From positions 75,685 to 139,684 of the forward strand of contig NZ_JBDKWG010000121.1 in assembly GCF_040151475.1 (NCBI RefSeq): a DNA stretch of 64,000 bases, read 5' to 3'. Source of the stretch: CAXBNB01 sp040151475. GTDB taxonomy: Bacteria > Bacteroidota > Bacteroidia > Cytophagales > Cyclobacteriaceae. Positions 10,994-20,114 of the stretch are shown here, piece after piece (the first letter of the stretch is position 1; each line of letters begins with the position of its first letter). A program made the position numbers and the translations under genes. A model generated the notes under the pieces. It made no database searches. It saw nothing but the letters and a program-made list of their open reading frames with translations, and had not been told where the DNA came from.

Positions 10994-11986
10994 ATGAAAA
11001 GATTAGGTATAATAATTTTGATTCTGGGCTTACACTTAGACCTGTTTGGTCAGGGAATCCCTACTGTATTGCAGAAGTATAGGCACTTAGCTTTTTTTAG
11101 TCCTGCAATGACTGGTGTAAATAATTATTTGGATATCAATGTTGGACATGGTGTTCAGCCTTTAGCTTCAGGAGCATCACTCAACACTACCCTGTTCAGC
11201 GCATATTACTCTACCAGATCACAAGCGCATGGTAGTAATAATTCCATTAGAGGCACTGGGACAGAAACGATGGAAGATTTTTATGCAAATAGAAATCAGA
11301 GGTCAACCTTAAAAATGGGGTTTGGTACAGCAATCTATACGGAAAAGTTTGGAGAGTTTACCAAAACTTATAACAGTAATAGTTATGCGGTTCATGTTCC
11401 TATTGCCAATCACACTTATTTAACTATGGGTTTGGCTGCTGGTTTTAATTCTACCAAGGTTGATGTTTTTGATTTGACGTTAAGGGAGTTGGATGATGAT
11501 GTATATAATCGATTTGTAGCGTCTGGAGGGAATAATACTAATTTGCACATTGATGCAGGTTTAGGTGTAACTTCTAATGATTATTATTTTGCTATTGGTG
11601 TTAATAATATAGCAAATGCATTAATTTCAGGGGATTCGGATTTGAATTTCGATAACCCTTTGATTTCAAATGCTGTTGGTGGTTATAGATTTTTTCATAG
11701 TCATAGTTTTGAGGCAATTGCCGTTACTTCAGTCACTTTACAATCTGATGTGCCTTCTTTATGGAACGTGGGGTTAAGAGGTAGAATTAATGAAGTTGTA
11801 ATTGTTGGAATGAATTTTACTTCCAATAAGACAATTTTAGCACAGCTTGGATTTCAGTTAGGTGACTATATTAATTTAGGTTATACATTTAGTAGTACAT
11901 CAGGTAAATCTGCAGTTGTTAGTTCTCATGAGTTTGGATTAGGAATTAGATTTTTTAATAACAATAATTACACGCCAATTTGGTAA
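10994..11986 (+). CDS. PorP/SprF family type IX secretion membrane protein
   Basis: A 330-residue outer-membrane protein with an N-terminal signal peptide ending near LFGQG. The early motif QKYRHLAFFSPAMTGV is typical of the PorP/SprF family, which begins with a short plug-like segment and then forms a beta-barrel; the chain ends in GLGIRFFNN, a usual terminal strand. In Flavobacterium, SprF is needed to secrete the adhesin SprB, and PorP/SprF paralogues usually sit directly after genes for large T9SS cargo with CHU_C tails. Here it begins 27 bases after the giant adhesin and is followed within 6 bases by an OmpA-like gene, so the three are very likely one operon. The link to the adhesin is inferred from context. 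Confidence 0.9.
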   Translation: MKRLGIIILILGLHLDLFGQGIPTVLQKYRHLAFFSPAMTGVNNYLDINVGHGVQPLASGASLNTTLFSAYYSTRSQAHGSNNSIRGTGTETMEDFYANRNQRSTLKMGFGTAIYTEKFGEFTKTYNSNSYAVHVPIANHTYLTMGLAAGFNSTKVDVFDLTLRELDDDVYNRFVASGGNNTNLHIDAGLGVTSNDYYFAIGVNNIANALISGDSDLNFDNPLISNAVGGYRFFHSHSFEAIAVTSVTLQSDVPSLWNVGLRGRINEVVIVGMNFTSNKTILAQLGFQLGDYINLGYTFSSTSGKSAVVSSHEFGLGIRFFNNNNYTPIW

Positions 11987-11991
11987 GAAGT

Positions 11992-13308
11992 ATGTTAAAG
12001 AGATCGACAAAAATAATCCTGGGTTTAGTCATTGTCTTATGCGCAAATGCCTATGCACAGGATAAGGAATATACCTACAAGTTTTCAGCGGTAGATTTTT
12101 TAAAAGAACCGGATATTAATTCTAAAAGTGAGGAGATTTTTCCTTTATATAATAAGGCTTATGACACTATGTTTTTCGTTAGGTCACATCATTATGATAA
12201 CATAGGTAAGAATAAGGATAATTTTGATATCTGGTACACTTATAAAAAGGACGGTAAATGGACTGAAAGTATAAACTTAGAAGCTCTCAATAACTCTAGT
12301 AATAATTCAGTTGTTGGAATTGGAGAAGTAAGTAAATCATTGTATTTAATTAATAGTTATTCCTCAACAGTAATTCGTAATCAAGGCATTTCAAAAACTA
12401 CTTTTATCAAAGGGAAATGGACCAGACCGGAACCGATTGAGTTTTACGTTGATACACAACGCAAAGTATATTCGTTTTTTATGAATCATACTGAGGATGT
12501 AATTGTTATTACTATGTATAACAATTTGTCCGAAGGAGAGGAAGACCTGTTTGTGAGTTTAAAAAGTGAAGACGGAAGATGGAGAGATCCGTTATATTTA
12601 GGGCATGATATTAATTCCAGCGGTTTTGAAACGTCTCCTTTTTTAACTGACGATAAAAAAACTTTGTTTTTTACCAGTAACGGATTTGAAGGTTATGGCA
12701 ATGGTGATGTTTACATGTCAAAAAGATTGGATGATACCTGGTTGCATTGGTCAACCCCTGAGAATTTAGGAAAGAATGTAAATTCAGATAAATTTGATGG
12801 ATATTTTTCATTGTATGAAAATGGTAAATTCATGTTATCCAGTAACAGAGATACTCAGTATGCTGATATATTTGAAGGGACATGGGAACTTGTTGAAGTA
12901 GTAAAACCAGCAAAAGAGGAGAAAATCGTTGTTAAAGAAGTAATTAAAGAAAAGAGCCTGATTGATGGTATGCCTAAGAGTATCAGGGTTCAGTTTAAAT
13001 CTAATTCTTTTGTATTTGATGAAAATAAATACAATGCAGATTTTGAGAGTTCAGTTAATTTTTTGAATGCTAATCCTAATGTTGGTTTGGTGGTTGAAGG
13101 TAATACCGATAAAGTTGGAGATGAGATTTATAATTTGGTTTTATCTCACAAAAGAGCTACAGGAGTGGCTAACTATTTAAAGGCCAAACTTGCTGACAGT
13201 GACAAAGACCGGGTTATGGTTATGCCAAATGGTGAAGTAAATGCCACAAATGATCAGGAAGAAAGTAGAGTTGTTGTTGTTAAATTTGTGGTATTAAATG
13301 CAAATTAG
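11992..13308 (+). CDS. OmpA family protein with PD40-like propeller
   Basis: About 438 residues from the ATG at 11992, preferred over a TTG twelve bases earlier because it gives a clean signal peptide (LVIVLCANAYAQ). The middle contains PD40/WD40-like propeller strands such as SPFLTDDKKTLFFTSNG and GDVYMSKRLDD. The last ~110 residues form an OmpA-type peptidoglycan-binding domain with NTDKVGDEIYNLVLSHKRA, which keeps the Asp and Arg that grip peptidoglycan. In Bacteroidota this protein type (compare PorE) anchors T9SS or gliding components to the cell wall. It follows the PorP/SprF gene by 5 bases and a strong terminator comes right after it, so it closes the adhesin operon. Confidence 0.9.
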   Translation: MLKRSTKIILGLVIVLCANAYAQDKEYTYKFSAVDFLKEPDINSKSEEIFPLYNKAYDTMFFVRSHHYDNIGKNKDNFDIWYTYKKDGKWTESINLEALNNSSNNSVVGIGEVSKSLYLINSYSSTVIRNQGISKTTFIKGKWTRPEPIEFYVDTQRKVYSFFMNHTEDVIVITMYNNLSEGEEDLFVSLKSEDGRWRDPLYLGHDINSSGFETSPFLTDDKKTLFFTSNGFEGYGNGDVYMSKRLDDTWLHWSTPENLGKNVNSDKFDGYFSLYENGKFMLSSNRDTQYADIFEGTWELVEVVKPAKEEKIVVKEVIKEKSLIDGMPKSIRVQFKSNSFVFDENKYNADFESSVNFLNANPNVGLVVEGNTDKVGDEIYNLVLSHKRATGVANYLKAKLADSDKDRVMVMPNGEVNATNDQEESRVVVVKFVVLNAN

Positions 13309-13325
13309 GAATAACTAACCTTAAT

Positions 13326-13367
13326 AAAAAAGGGGTTAAGATGGTATCTTAACCCCTTTTTTATTTT
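13326..13367 (+). terminator. Rho-independent terminator after the adhesin operon
   Basis: A perfect 17-bp inverted repeat (13326-13342 and 13346-13362) with a three-base loop GGT and an AGGGGTTAAGAT core, followed by more T residues. The A tract on the left arm would also let it work on the other strand. Confidence 0.85.
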
Positions 13368-13407
13368 TAAATTTACGAATTGTCAGGGTTTAAATTGAAT
13401 TTAAGTT

Positions 13408-15453
13408 TTGGGTAAGAATAAAAAAAACAAAATTAAAAAGGAGAAGAAGGTAACTGCTCAGGAGTTGCCAGTTAGGACGTCCAAACCTCAATTTTGGAAT
13501 AATAAGCTTAATTGGATTATTGTCTTAATGTTTGTTTTGCCGTTTGTGTATTCCGGCAAAAGCATGGAGCCCTCTCTATCCCCTCGATTTATATTTGAGT
13601 CTTCTTTTTTACTGGTCTATCATTTGTATTTTTTTGGTATCAGAAGAGAAAGGTATTTTATCAATTTTCAAAAAATTGCTTCTTATGCTTTTTTATTGGC
13701 CTCTGCATTTGTGTTATGGAGTGTTGTAACCACTTTATCGTCTATCAATTTTGAGGAGAGTGTTTATGAAGTTAGTCGGAATGTATTGAACCTGTTACTA
13801 CTGTTTACTGTAGTACATGCTGTAGTTAACTCTAAAATGAATTTCATGGTATTTTGTAGAATGGTGGCTATTGCGGTTATTATTCATGGATTTATTGGTT
13901 TGGATGAGAATTTTGAATGGGGTAATACTAAATTCCCAGGAGGAGTTAGTCCGCACGGGTTGATGGCAAATCGAAATCTTTTCGGCTCAGCTATGGCATT
14001 AATGTTTCCTTTCGTTATTTACCTTGTGTACAAAGGAAAAGGTTTTTGGCGAGGTATTGGAACGTTTTCTATGATATGTCTTATAGCCTCAATTGTAGTT
14101 GCGCAAACCAGGGCAGCATGGATTTCAGCGATGTTGGTGTTTATGATTGCTGTTGTTGGCGTGTTGATTTTTCTTCCTGACCTAAGGAAGAGAACAATAT
14201 CGGTATTTGTTATTGGTTGTTCCGGATTGGCAGTAATATTTGGTTTGATTAAGTATCATGAGTTGTTAAATGAAAGGCCTCAAAAGAGAAACAGGAAAGT
14301 TGAATTAAGTGAAAACAATAAAAAGGCTGAAGTTAAAGAAGAGTCTAATACCACTAAAAAAGAAAACCAGGAAGAGGTATCCATATTGAAGAAGATTAAT
14401 ACCAATAGTGAGAGTATCAATGAAAGACTGGTAGTTTGGCAGGAATCTATCGGTATTATTAAGGACCATCCTGTTTTAGGAGTTGGTCCTGGTAATTGGA
14501 AAGTGACTGTTCCATATTATAGAATCGGTGGAATACGTAATGATTATGGAAAAATTGTCAGAATACGTCCTCACAATATTTATGTTCAGGTATTAACAGA
14601 AAATGGGATCATTGGGTTTCTGTTGTATTATGGTTCTTGGGTATTGGTACTTACCTGTGCCTTGATAGTACTTTTTAAATCTGAAAAGCCCAATCAAAAA
14701 TTGATGATGATAATGTTAACTGCGGGGTTTGCTTCTTTTGCTTTGGATGGCATGTTTAGCTTTCCTTTAGAACGTTATGAACATACATTGTTTTTGTTTG
14801 TAATGATGGGGCTAGCCATTGGTAGTTATCTAAACCATTTTAAAAATCAGAAAGAAGAAGAACCGGGGTATGCCAAATGGACACGCTTATTGTTGATACC
14901 AATTGCAGGTTTTTTGGCTTGGAATATTTTTCTTGGCATGGAGCGGCATAGGTTTGAATACCACATGAACAGAGCCAAAGCATATCAGAAAAGAAAGGAT
15001 AATAATAAGATCATAAAAGAAGTAATGGCAGGGAAAAGTAAATATGTTTCATTGGATCCCAATAAAGATCCTTTAGAGATTCAAAGTGCTATGGCTTATA
15101 AGAATTTAAAGGTTTATGATAAAGCTATGGTTGAGGCGAAGCAGGCGTTGTTATATAATCCACACAGTACTCGTAATTTGAATACTTTAGGAACTATATA
15201 TACGGAAACTAAGAAGTACGATAGTGCTATTATTACCTATAAAAAGGCTTTATATTATGCACCATATTATGAAGTAACATTAAAAAACCTAGCATTGAAT
15301 TATTTGTACTCTAAGGATTATAAATCTTGTTTGGAAACACTTGAACAGTTTGATATTGAGGGGGATGAATACTTCCAAAAAGTATTGAAAGCAGCTACTT
15401 ATCACTATAATAAGCAACAAGCAGAGAGTAAGAATGAAGAAGCAGGTGAGTAG
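13408..15453 (+). CDS. O-antigen ligase family membrane protein with C-terminal TPR
   Basis: A 681-residue integral membrane protein starting at a TTG codon; no ATG lies closer than residue ~41, and the Lys-rich start (GKNKKNKIKKEKK) suits a cytoplasmic N-terminus. About ten hydrophobic segments surround a large periplasmic loop with the Wzy_C/O-antigen ligase signatures VGPGNWK and PHNIYVQVLTENGIIG. After the last membrane segment come TPR-like helices (NPHSTRNLNTLGTIYTETKK). Family members join or polymerise surface polysaccharide. A charged Lys/Glu-rich insert lies at about residues 290-330. No glycosyltransferase genes lie nearby, so the substrate is unknown. It sits between two terminators and is probably transcribed alone. 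Confidence 0.85.
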   Translation: MGKNKKNKIKKEKKVTAQELPVRTSKPQFWNNKLNWIIVLMFVLPFVYSGKSMEPSLSPRFIFESSFLLVYHLYFFGIRRERYFINFQKIASYAFLLASAFVLWSVVTTLSSINFEESVYEVSRNVLNLLLLFTVVHAVVNSKMNFMVFCRMVAIAVIIHGFIGLDENFEWGNTKFPGGVSPHGLMANRNLFGSAMALMFPFVIYLVYKGKGFWRGIGTFSMICLIASIVVAQTRAAWISAMLVFMIAVVGVLIFLPDLRKRTISVFVIGCSGLAVIFGLIKYHELLNERPQKRNRKVELSENNKKAEVKEESNTTKKENQEEVSILKKINTNSESINERLVVWQESIGIIKDHPVLGVGPGNWKVTVPYYRIGGIRNDYGKIVRIRPHNIYVQVLTENGIIGFLLYYGSWVLVLTCALIVLFKSEKPNQKLMMIMLTAGFASFALDGMFSFPLERYEHTLFLFVMMGLAIGSYLNHFKNQKEEEPGYAKWTRLLLIPIAGFLAWNIFLGMERHRFEYHMNRAKAYQKRKDNNKIIKEVMAGKSKYVSLDPNKDPLEIQSAMAYKNLKVYDKAMVEAKQALLYNPHSTRNLNTLGTIYTETKKYDSAIITYKKALYYAPYYEVTLKNLALNYLYSKDYKSCLETLEQFDIEGDEYFQKVLKAATYHYNKQQAESKNEEAGE

Positions 15454-15474
15454 TGTGATTATATTACACTACTC
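15448..15474. terminator. Bidirectional terminator between convergent genes
   Basis: A perfect 9-bp inverted repeat, GAGTAGTGT and ACACTACTC, with a 9-base AT-rich loop. It spans the stop codons of both convergent genes (stop at 15453 on plus, stop at 15459 on minus), so each coding end is part of the hairpin. Confidence 0.6.
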
Positions 15475-16850
15475 TTAATCACCATCATTTTTTCTCTTGA
15501 CATGTCGTGCATTGAATGTGGAATACTACCAATTCCCAGTCCACTGGAATCACGGCCTCCAAACGGCATCCAGTCCACTCGAAAAGCAGTATGGTCATTT
15601 ACCATAACGGCTGTGGCATTGAGTTCTTTTACCGCAGAAAGTGCTGCATCTATGTTTTTCGTAAATACTGAAGCTTGAAAATGATAATCCAGACTGTTTG
15701 CTTTTCTAATGGCATCCTTTCTATCATTATAACTATAGAGACAAACTACCGGCCCAAATATTTCCATAGTTGATACACTAACATTTTCCGGTGGATTTAT
15801 GATAAGAGTTGGCTCGAAGCAGGTTTCGGAAATTCTGTTTCCTCCACAGGCAATTTCTCCTCCGGAATCTTTTGCTTCTTTGACCCATTGCTCTACTCTA
15901 TCCACTTCTTTTGGTAAAATCAACGGGCCTGCTTCTGTTTTTTGGTTCAATGGATCGCCGGTTACTATTTGTTTGATGGAGGCAACCATTTTTGTCTTGA
16001 CTTCTTCTAATATGGATTCATGTACATAGACCCGTTGTACAGATACGCATACCTGACCTGCATGGTAGTATCCTCCTTTTACCAATGGAGCAATCATACC
16101 ATCAATATCTGCATCCGGCTCTACTATCACAGGTGCAGCTCCACCATGCTCCAGAGCACATCGTGTACCTGGAGCCAATTTGGATCTTAAATACCAACCA
16201 ACTTTAGCTGATCCTATGAATGAGAAAAAATTGACTTTTGGGCTTGTTACCAATAGCTCTGCCACATCATTGTCACAAACCATAGTAGTACACCATCCTT
16301 CTGGTAATCCTGCCTGATCATAGATTTTGTTCAATAAAAGACAAGTAAGAGGTGTAGTAGGTGCTGGCTTAATAATAACAGGGCTACCTACTGCTATGGC
16401 GGGTATTGTTTGATGTATGATCAGGTTGATGGGATGGTTGAAAGCACTGACAGAAGCTACTACACCTATGGGTTCTTTCATTGTGAAAGCCAGTCGGTTT
16501 ACAGATGAAGCAGTATGTCCCATGGGTATTTCTTCGCCACCAAAATGTCCTATGTGCTCAATTGCCAGTTTGACACCATTTATGGCTCTTGCCATCTCTA
16601 CTTTAGTATCCATGTAAGGTTTACCCCCTTCTCTCGCAGATGTATTTATAATTTCTTCAGAATGCTTCTCCATCAATTGAGCTATTTTTTCTAATATCTC
16701 AACCCGCTTATATTTTGGAAGCCATTTACTTCTGTCTTCGAACAGGCTGTAAGCCTTTTCAATTGCTGCATTCATTTCGTCTGCGGTTTTCAATGGCACT
16801 TCATCGATCAGGCTAAGGTCGTAAGGAGCATATACTTTTAAAGAATTCAT
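15459..16850 (-). CDS. NAD(P)-dependent aldehyde dehydrogenase
   Basis: A 463-residue aldehyde dehydrogenase with the full catalytic set: Asn138 (SAFNHP), Lys161 (IIKPAPTTPL), the NAD-binding loop FIGSAKVG at 211-218, general base Glu234 (ALEHGG) and nucleophile Cys268 (AGQVCVS). It oxidises an aldehyde to an acid in the cytoplasm; it resembles the lactaldehyde/non-phosphorylating glyceraldehyde-3-phosphate dehydrogenase side of the superfamily, but the substrate cannot be read from sequence. It lies 33 bases after the acetolactate-synthase-like gene on the same strand, and the two probably form an operon, which suggests it acts on an aldehyde made by that ThDP enzyme. Confidence 0.9.
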   Translation of the reverse strand: MNSLKVYAPYDLSLIDEVPLKTADEMNAAIEKAYSLFEDRSKWLPKYKRVEILEKIAQLMEKHSEEIINTSAREGGKPYMDTKVEMARAINGVKLAIEHIGHFGGEEIPMGHTASSVNRLAFTMKEPIGVVASVSAFNHPINLIIHQTIPAIAVGSPVIIKPAPTTPLTCLLLNKIYDQAGLPEGWCTTMVCDNDVAELLVTSPKVNFFSFIGSAKVGWYLRSKLAPGTRCALEHGGAAPVIVEPDADIDGMIAPLVKGGYYHAGQVCVSVQRVYVHESILEEVKTKMVASIKQIVTGDPLNQKTEAGPLILPKEVDRVEQWVKEAKDSGGEIACGGNRISETCFEPTLIINPPENVSVSTMEIFGPVVCLYSYNDRKDAIRKANSLDYHFQASVFTKNIDAALSAVKELNATAVMVNDHTAFRVDWMPFGGRDSSGLGIGSIPHSMHDMSREKMMVIKSSVI

Positions 16851-16883
16851 TTTTTTGTAGAGTTTTATAAATTCAAATTGAGA

Positions 16884-18530
16884 TTAAAGAAGTTCTTTGG
16901 CTTTTTCTTTTATTCCTTTGTTTAGAATAGAATGGTTTAAAGAATAATCAACGGGACAATCTATAATATGGACACCATCTTCATTCAGGCATTTTTCTAA
17001 TGTTTCTGTGAAATGTTGGCTGCTGGTAATTCTATGACCATGAGCACCATAACTTTGTGCATACATTACAAAATCCGGATTTTTGTAGTCAAGTCCGAAA
17101 TTTTTAAATCCCATTCCTTCCTGTTTCCATTTTATCATGCCATAGGCACTGTCATTTAAGATGATGACAACCATATTTAGACCAATTCTGACAGCCGTTT
17201 CTACTTCCTGTGAGTTCATCATGAACCCACCATCACCACATACAGCGATTACTTTTTTGTCAGGGTTGATCAATTTGGCTGCCATTGCGGAGGGGAGTCC
17301 GGCACCCATAGTGGCTAATGCATTGTCCAGCAAAAGTGTATTTGGCTCATAGCATTTATAGTTTCTGGCAAACCATATTTTATAAACGCCATTGTCTAAT
17401 GTAACTATCCCATCTTCTGGCAGTATTTTTCTTATTTGACTAACAATACGCTGAGGTAATATTGGAAATCTTTCGTCTTCGAAATACTTGGTGATGTGAC
17501 TATCTACTTCTTTCTTAACCTTTTCATAGTAACTGAAATCCCAGTGAGATTGGACTTCTATGTTTTCTGCCATACCCCAAACTGATGCGGCAATATCTCC
17601 CAATACATCCAAATGTGGGAAGTACACCTGATCTATTTCAGCAGGAGAGAAATTTACATGGATTACTTTTTTGCCACCGTGCTCCATGAAAAATGGCGGT
17701 TTTTCAATTACATCATGGCCTACATTAATGATTAGATCTGCTTTGTCAATGGCATAATGCAAGTAATCGCTACTTGATAAAGCAGCAGTTCCTAAAAATA
17801 AAGGATGCCTTTCATCTATTACACCTTTACCCATTTGGGTGTTGAAAAATGGGATTTTGGTTTTTTCTATAAATGCGATGAGGGCGTTTCCTGTTCTTTT
17901 TCTATTAGCACCTGCTCCTATTAGCAACAAAGGCATTTTAGCCTTTTGAATCATCTCCACAGCACTGTCAATGGCTTTGTGATCCGGGGATGGTCTTCGT
18001 ACGGCCTGCACATCAAACAACACTTCATTTGTATCTTCTGCAGCTACATCTTCCGGCAATTCTATATGAACAGCTCCCGGCCTTTCCTCTTGAGAAATAC
18101 GAAAAGCCTCTCTTACTATGGAAGGGATATTATTTCCACTAACTACCTGCTTGGTGAATTTTGTGATGGGTCGCATCATATCTACTACATCCAATATCTG
18201 AAACCTACCTTGTTTACTTTTTTTGATAGGTTTTTGTCCGGTGATCATCATCATTGGCATAGCTCCAAGCTGAGCATAAGCAGCAGCAGTTACAAAGTTG
18301 GTAGCACCTGGCCCGAGTGTGGACAAACAAACACCGGGTTTACCTGTTAACCGGCCATAGGTAGCAGCCATAAATCCTGCTCCCTGCTCATGGCGGTTGA
18401 GAATTAACTTTATTTTCGATCTGCTCAATGAATCGAGAAAATCCAGATTTTCTTCTCCTGGTATTCCAAAAATGTATTCTACGTCTTCATTCTCTAGTGC
18501 CTCAATAAATAAATCTGATGCTTTTTTCAT
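16884..18530 (-). CDS. Thiamine diphosphate enzyme, acetolactate synthase large-subunit-like
   Basis: A 548-residue three-domain ThDP enzyme. The N-terminal pyrimidine-binding domain carries the catalytic glutamate (NRHEQGAGFMA, Glu48); the C-terminal domain has the ThDP/Mg motif GDGGFMMNS from residue 432 through ILNDS. Overall it matches acetolactate synthase large subunits. The usual companions for branched-chain amino acid synthesis (ilvN small subunit, ilvC, ilvD) are absent; its only neighbour is an aldehyde dehydrogenase. I therefore infer a catabolic or specialised role (2-oxoacid decarboxylation or carboligation) rather than valine/isoleucine synthesis. No acetolactate decarboxylase is nearby, so acetoin production is not supported by context. 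Confidence 0.88.
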   Translation of the reverse strand: MKKASDLFIEALENEDVEYIFGIPGEENLDFLDSLSRSKIKLILNRHEQGAGFMAATYGRLTGKPGVCLSTLGPGATNFVTAAAYAQLGAMPMMMITGQKPIKKSKQGRFQILDVVDMMRPITKFTKQVVSGNNIPSIVREAFRISQEERPGAVHIELPEDVAAEDTNEVLFDVQAVRRPSPDHKAIDSAVEMIQKAKMPLLLIGAGANRKRTGNALIAFIEKTKIPFFNTQMGKGVIDERHPLFLGTAALSSSDYLHYAIDKADLIINVGHDVIEKPPFFMEHGGKKVIHVNFSPAEIDQVYFPHLDVLGDIAASVWGMAENIEVQSHWDFSYYEKVKKEVDSHITKYFEDERFPILPQRIVSQIRKILPEDGIVTLDNGVYKIWFARNYKCYEPNTLLLDNALATMGAGLPSAMAAKLINPDKKVIAVCGDGGFMMNSQEVETAVRIGLNMVVIILNDSAYGMIKWKQEGMGFKNFGLDYKNPDFVMYAQSYGAHGHRITSSQHFTETLEKCLNEDGVHIIDCPVDYSLNHSILNKGIKEKAKELL

Positions 18531-18789
18531 GATGTTAAATTCTGGTTACGGTATGGTTTGTAAATCAATAACTTTATTTGATGATGTTCATATAATATAA
18601 GAAGGGAAATACTCAATGTTAGCCGATTTAAGTAGTTCATTATGAAATTGAGAATGAACTCTATAAATATAACGTTAAAAAACGCAGAATTCAAAGGGAA
18701 ACCCCTTTAAGAACTCTGATAACAAAACTTAACAAAATATGTGGGTGATTGATTCAGTATAAATACTTAAATCAAGGTTAGAAAATATT

Positions 18790-19116
18790 CTAACAACAGT
18801 TAATGGGTTTGAAGGCATCAAAAATGCTATTGAATTTACCTTGCACCTTTTTCCAGACTTCCGGATCGATGCAATAGCAGGTTTTGACTCCTTCTATTTC
18901 TCCTTTTATGATTCCTGAAGTTTTTAATTCTTTAAGGTGTTGGGAGACAGTAGCCTGAGATAGTGGCAATTCATTCACAATGTCACCACAGATACAAGAT
19001 TGTTTTTTGATCAGGTATTGGATTATAGCAATTCGAGCCGGATGGCCTAGTGCTTTGGCATACTTCGCAACTTCATTTTCTTCTTGTGTAAAGGCTTCTG
19101 TTTTCGCTGATCCCAT
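18790..19116 (-). CDS. ArsR family transcriptional regulator with cysteine sensor motif
   Basis: A 108-residue winged-helix regulator. The helix-turn-helix reads LPLSQATVSQHLKELKTSGII. Just before it lies SCICGDIV, similar to the ELCVCDL metalloid-binding motif of ArsR; further cysteines occur at TCYCID and in the terminal NCC. Such proteins bind As(III)/Sb(III) or heavy metals through cysteines and then leave DNA. There is no arsenic-resistance gene beside it: a divergent hydroxylase starts 120 bases away. It may regulate itself and that neighbour. The metal is inferred from the cysteine pattern only. Confidence 0.85.
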   Translation of the reverse strand: MGSAKTEAFTQEENEVAKYAKALGHPARIAIIQYLIKKQSCICGDIVNELPLSQATVSQHLKELKTSGIIKGEIEGVKTCYCIDPEVWKKVQGKFNSIFDAFKPINCC

Positions 19117-19129
19117 AGTTAGTTGTAAA

Positions 19130-19147
19130 TATCGCTAAAATACGATA
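19130..19147. promoter_or_regulatory. Candidate ArsR operator
   Basis: An inverted repeat TATCG-N8-CGATA in the 119-base gap between the ArsR gene and the divergent hydroxylase gene, 14 bases upstream of the ArsR start. Position and symmetry fit a self-regulatory operator, but the arms are short. Confidence 0.35.
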
Positions 19148-19235
19148 GATATCAGCCTCTGGTATTAAAAAGTCCTATACTATTTACCATTCGATTAATA
19201 TCCATCGAAAACAATTATTTTTCATCAGCAGGGAA

Positions 19236-20114
19236 ATGATTAACTTTCCATACAACTATACACTCATTATGGAACCAGTAATTGCTTTTTTTGACGATAT
19301 ACCTACGGTTTTCAGAGCCTCTATTTTGATAGGAGGACTTATGTTATTTTGGATTTTAGAAGGTGTTTTTCCTTTGTTTTCAAATGACTATGCAAAGTAC
19401 CGTCATGCAGGTCTCAATTTGTTTTTTACTGGAACTACCATGGTCATTGGTTTTGGTCTGGCAGGGATGCTGTTATGGGTTTCAGATTATGTTTCAATAA
19501 ATAAAATAGGGTTATTGTATATCTTCGATCTGCCTTTGTGGCTGCAAATGGTAATTGGTATATTGTTGATGGACTTTATTGGAGCCTATTTTATCCATTG
19601 GCTTGAGCACAAAGTAAAATGGATGTGGAAATTTCATCTGGTGCATCACAGCGATACCAATATTGATGTTACCTCAGGGCTGAGGCATCATCCGGGAGAA
19701 ACATTTTTCAGAATCTTTTTCACAGCACTTGCGGTATTCATCATTGGTGCACCTATGTGGATTATCATGCTGTATCAAAGCTTATCTGTTTTAGCTGCTC
19801 ACATTTCACATGCCAACATCAATATGCCGAAAGGAGTGGACGCTATGCTGTCATATGTGTTTGTAACTCCCCTGATGCATAAAGTGCATCATCACTATAA
19901 ACAGCCACTGACCGATACTAATTTTGGCAATATTTTTTCAATTTGGGACCATATGTTTGGAACTTTTGCCAGAGTTGATGACAGTAGATCACTCATTTAT
20001 GGTATTGATACACATATGGCAGAACATGAAAACAATCGTGTGGGGAATCTTTTGAAAATTCCATTTCAAAAGTATAGAGTTCCCGAAGAATCAAAATTTG
20101 GAGGAGAAGGATGA
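19236..20114 (+). CDS. Sterol desaturase/fatty acid hydroxylase family protein
   Basis: A 292-residue membrane di-iron oxygenase. Several membrane helices occupy the first ~130 residues. The histidine clusters of the family are present: HWLEHKVKWMWKFHLVHHS, then LRHHPGE, then HISHANINMP and HKVHHHYKQPLTDTNFGN. These bind two irons in the membrane; family members hydroxylate or desaturate lipids. The substrate is unknown; carotenoid and fatty-acid hydroxylases share this pattern. An alternative start is the ATG at 19269. Its 3' end overlaps the convergent T9SS plug gene by 24 bases. Confidence 0.88.
   Translation: MINFPYNYTLIMEPVIAFFDDIPTVFRASILIGGLMLFWILEGVFPLFSNDYAKYRHAGLNLFFTGTTMVIGFGLAGMLLWVSDYVSINKIGLLYIFDLPLWLQMVIGILLMDFIGAYFIHWLEHKVKWMWKFHLVHHSDTNIDVTSGLRHHPGETFFRIFFTALAVFIIGAPMWIIMLYQSLSVLAAHISHANINMPKGVDAMLSYVFVTPLMHKVHHHYKQPLTDTNFGNIFSIWDHMFGTFARVDDSRSLIYGIDTHMAEHENNRVGNLLKIPFQKYRVPEESKFGGEG

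Noticed and set aside
18790..20114. An arsenic-resistance operon
   Set aside because: Only the ArsR-type regulator is present; the divergent neighbour is a lipid hydroxylase, and no arsenite pump or arsenate reductase is seen.
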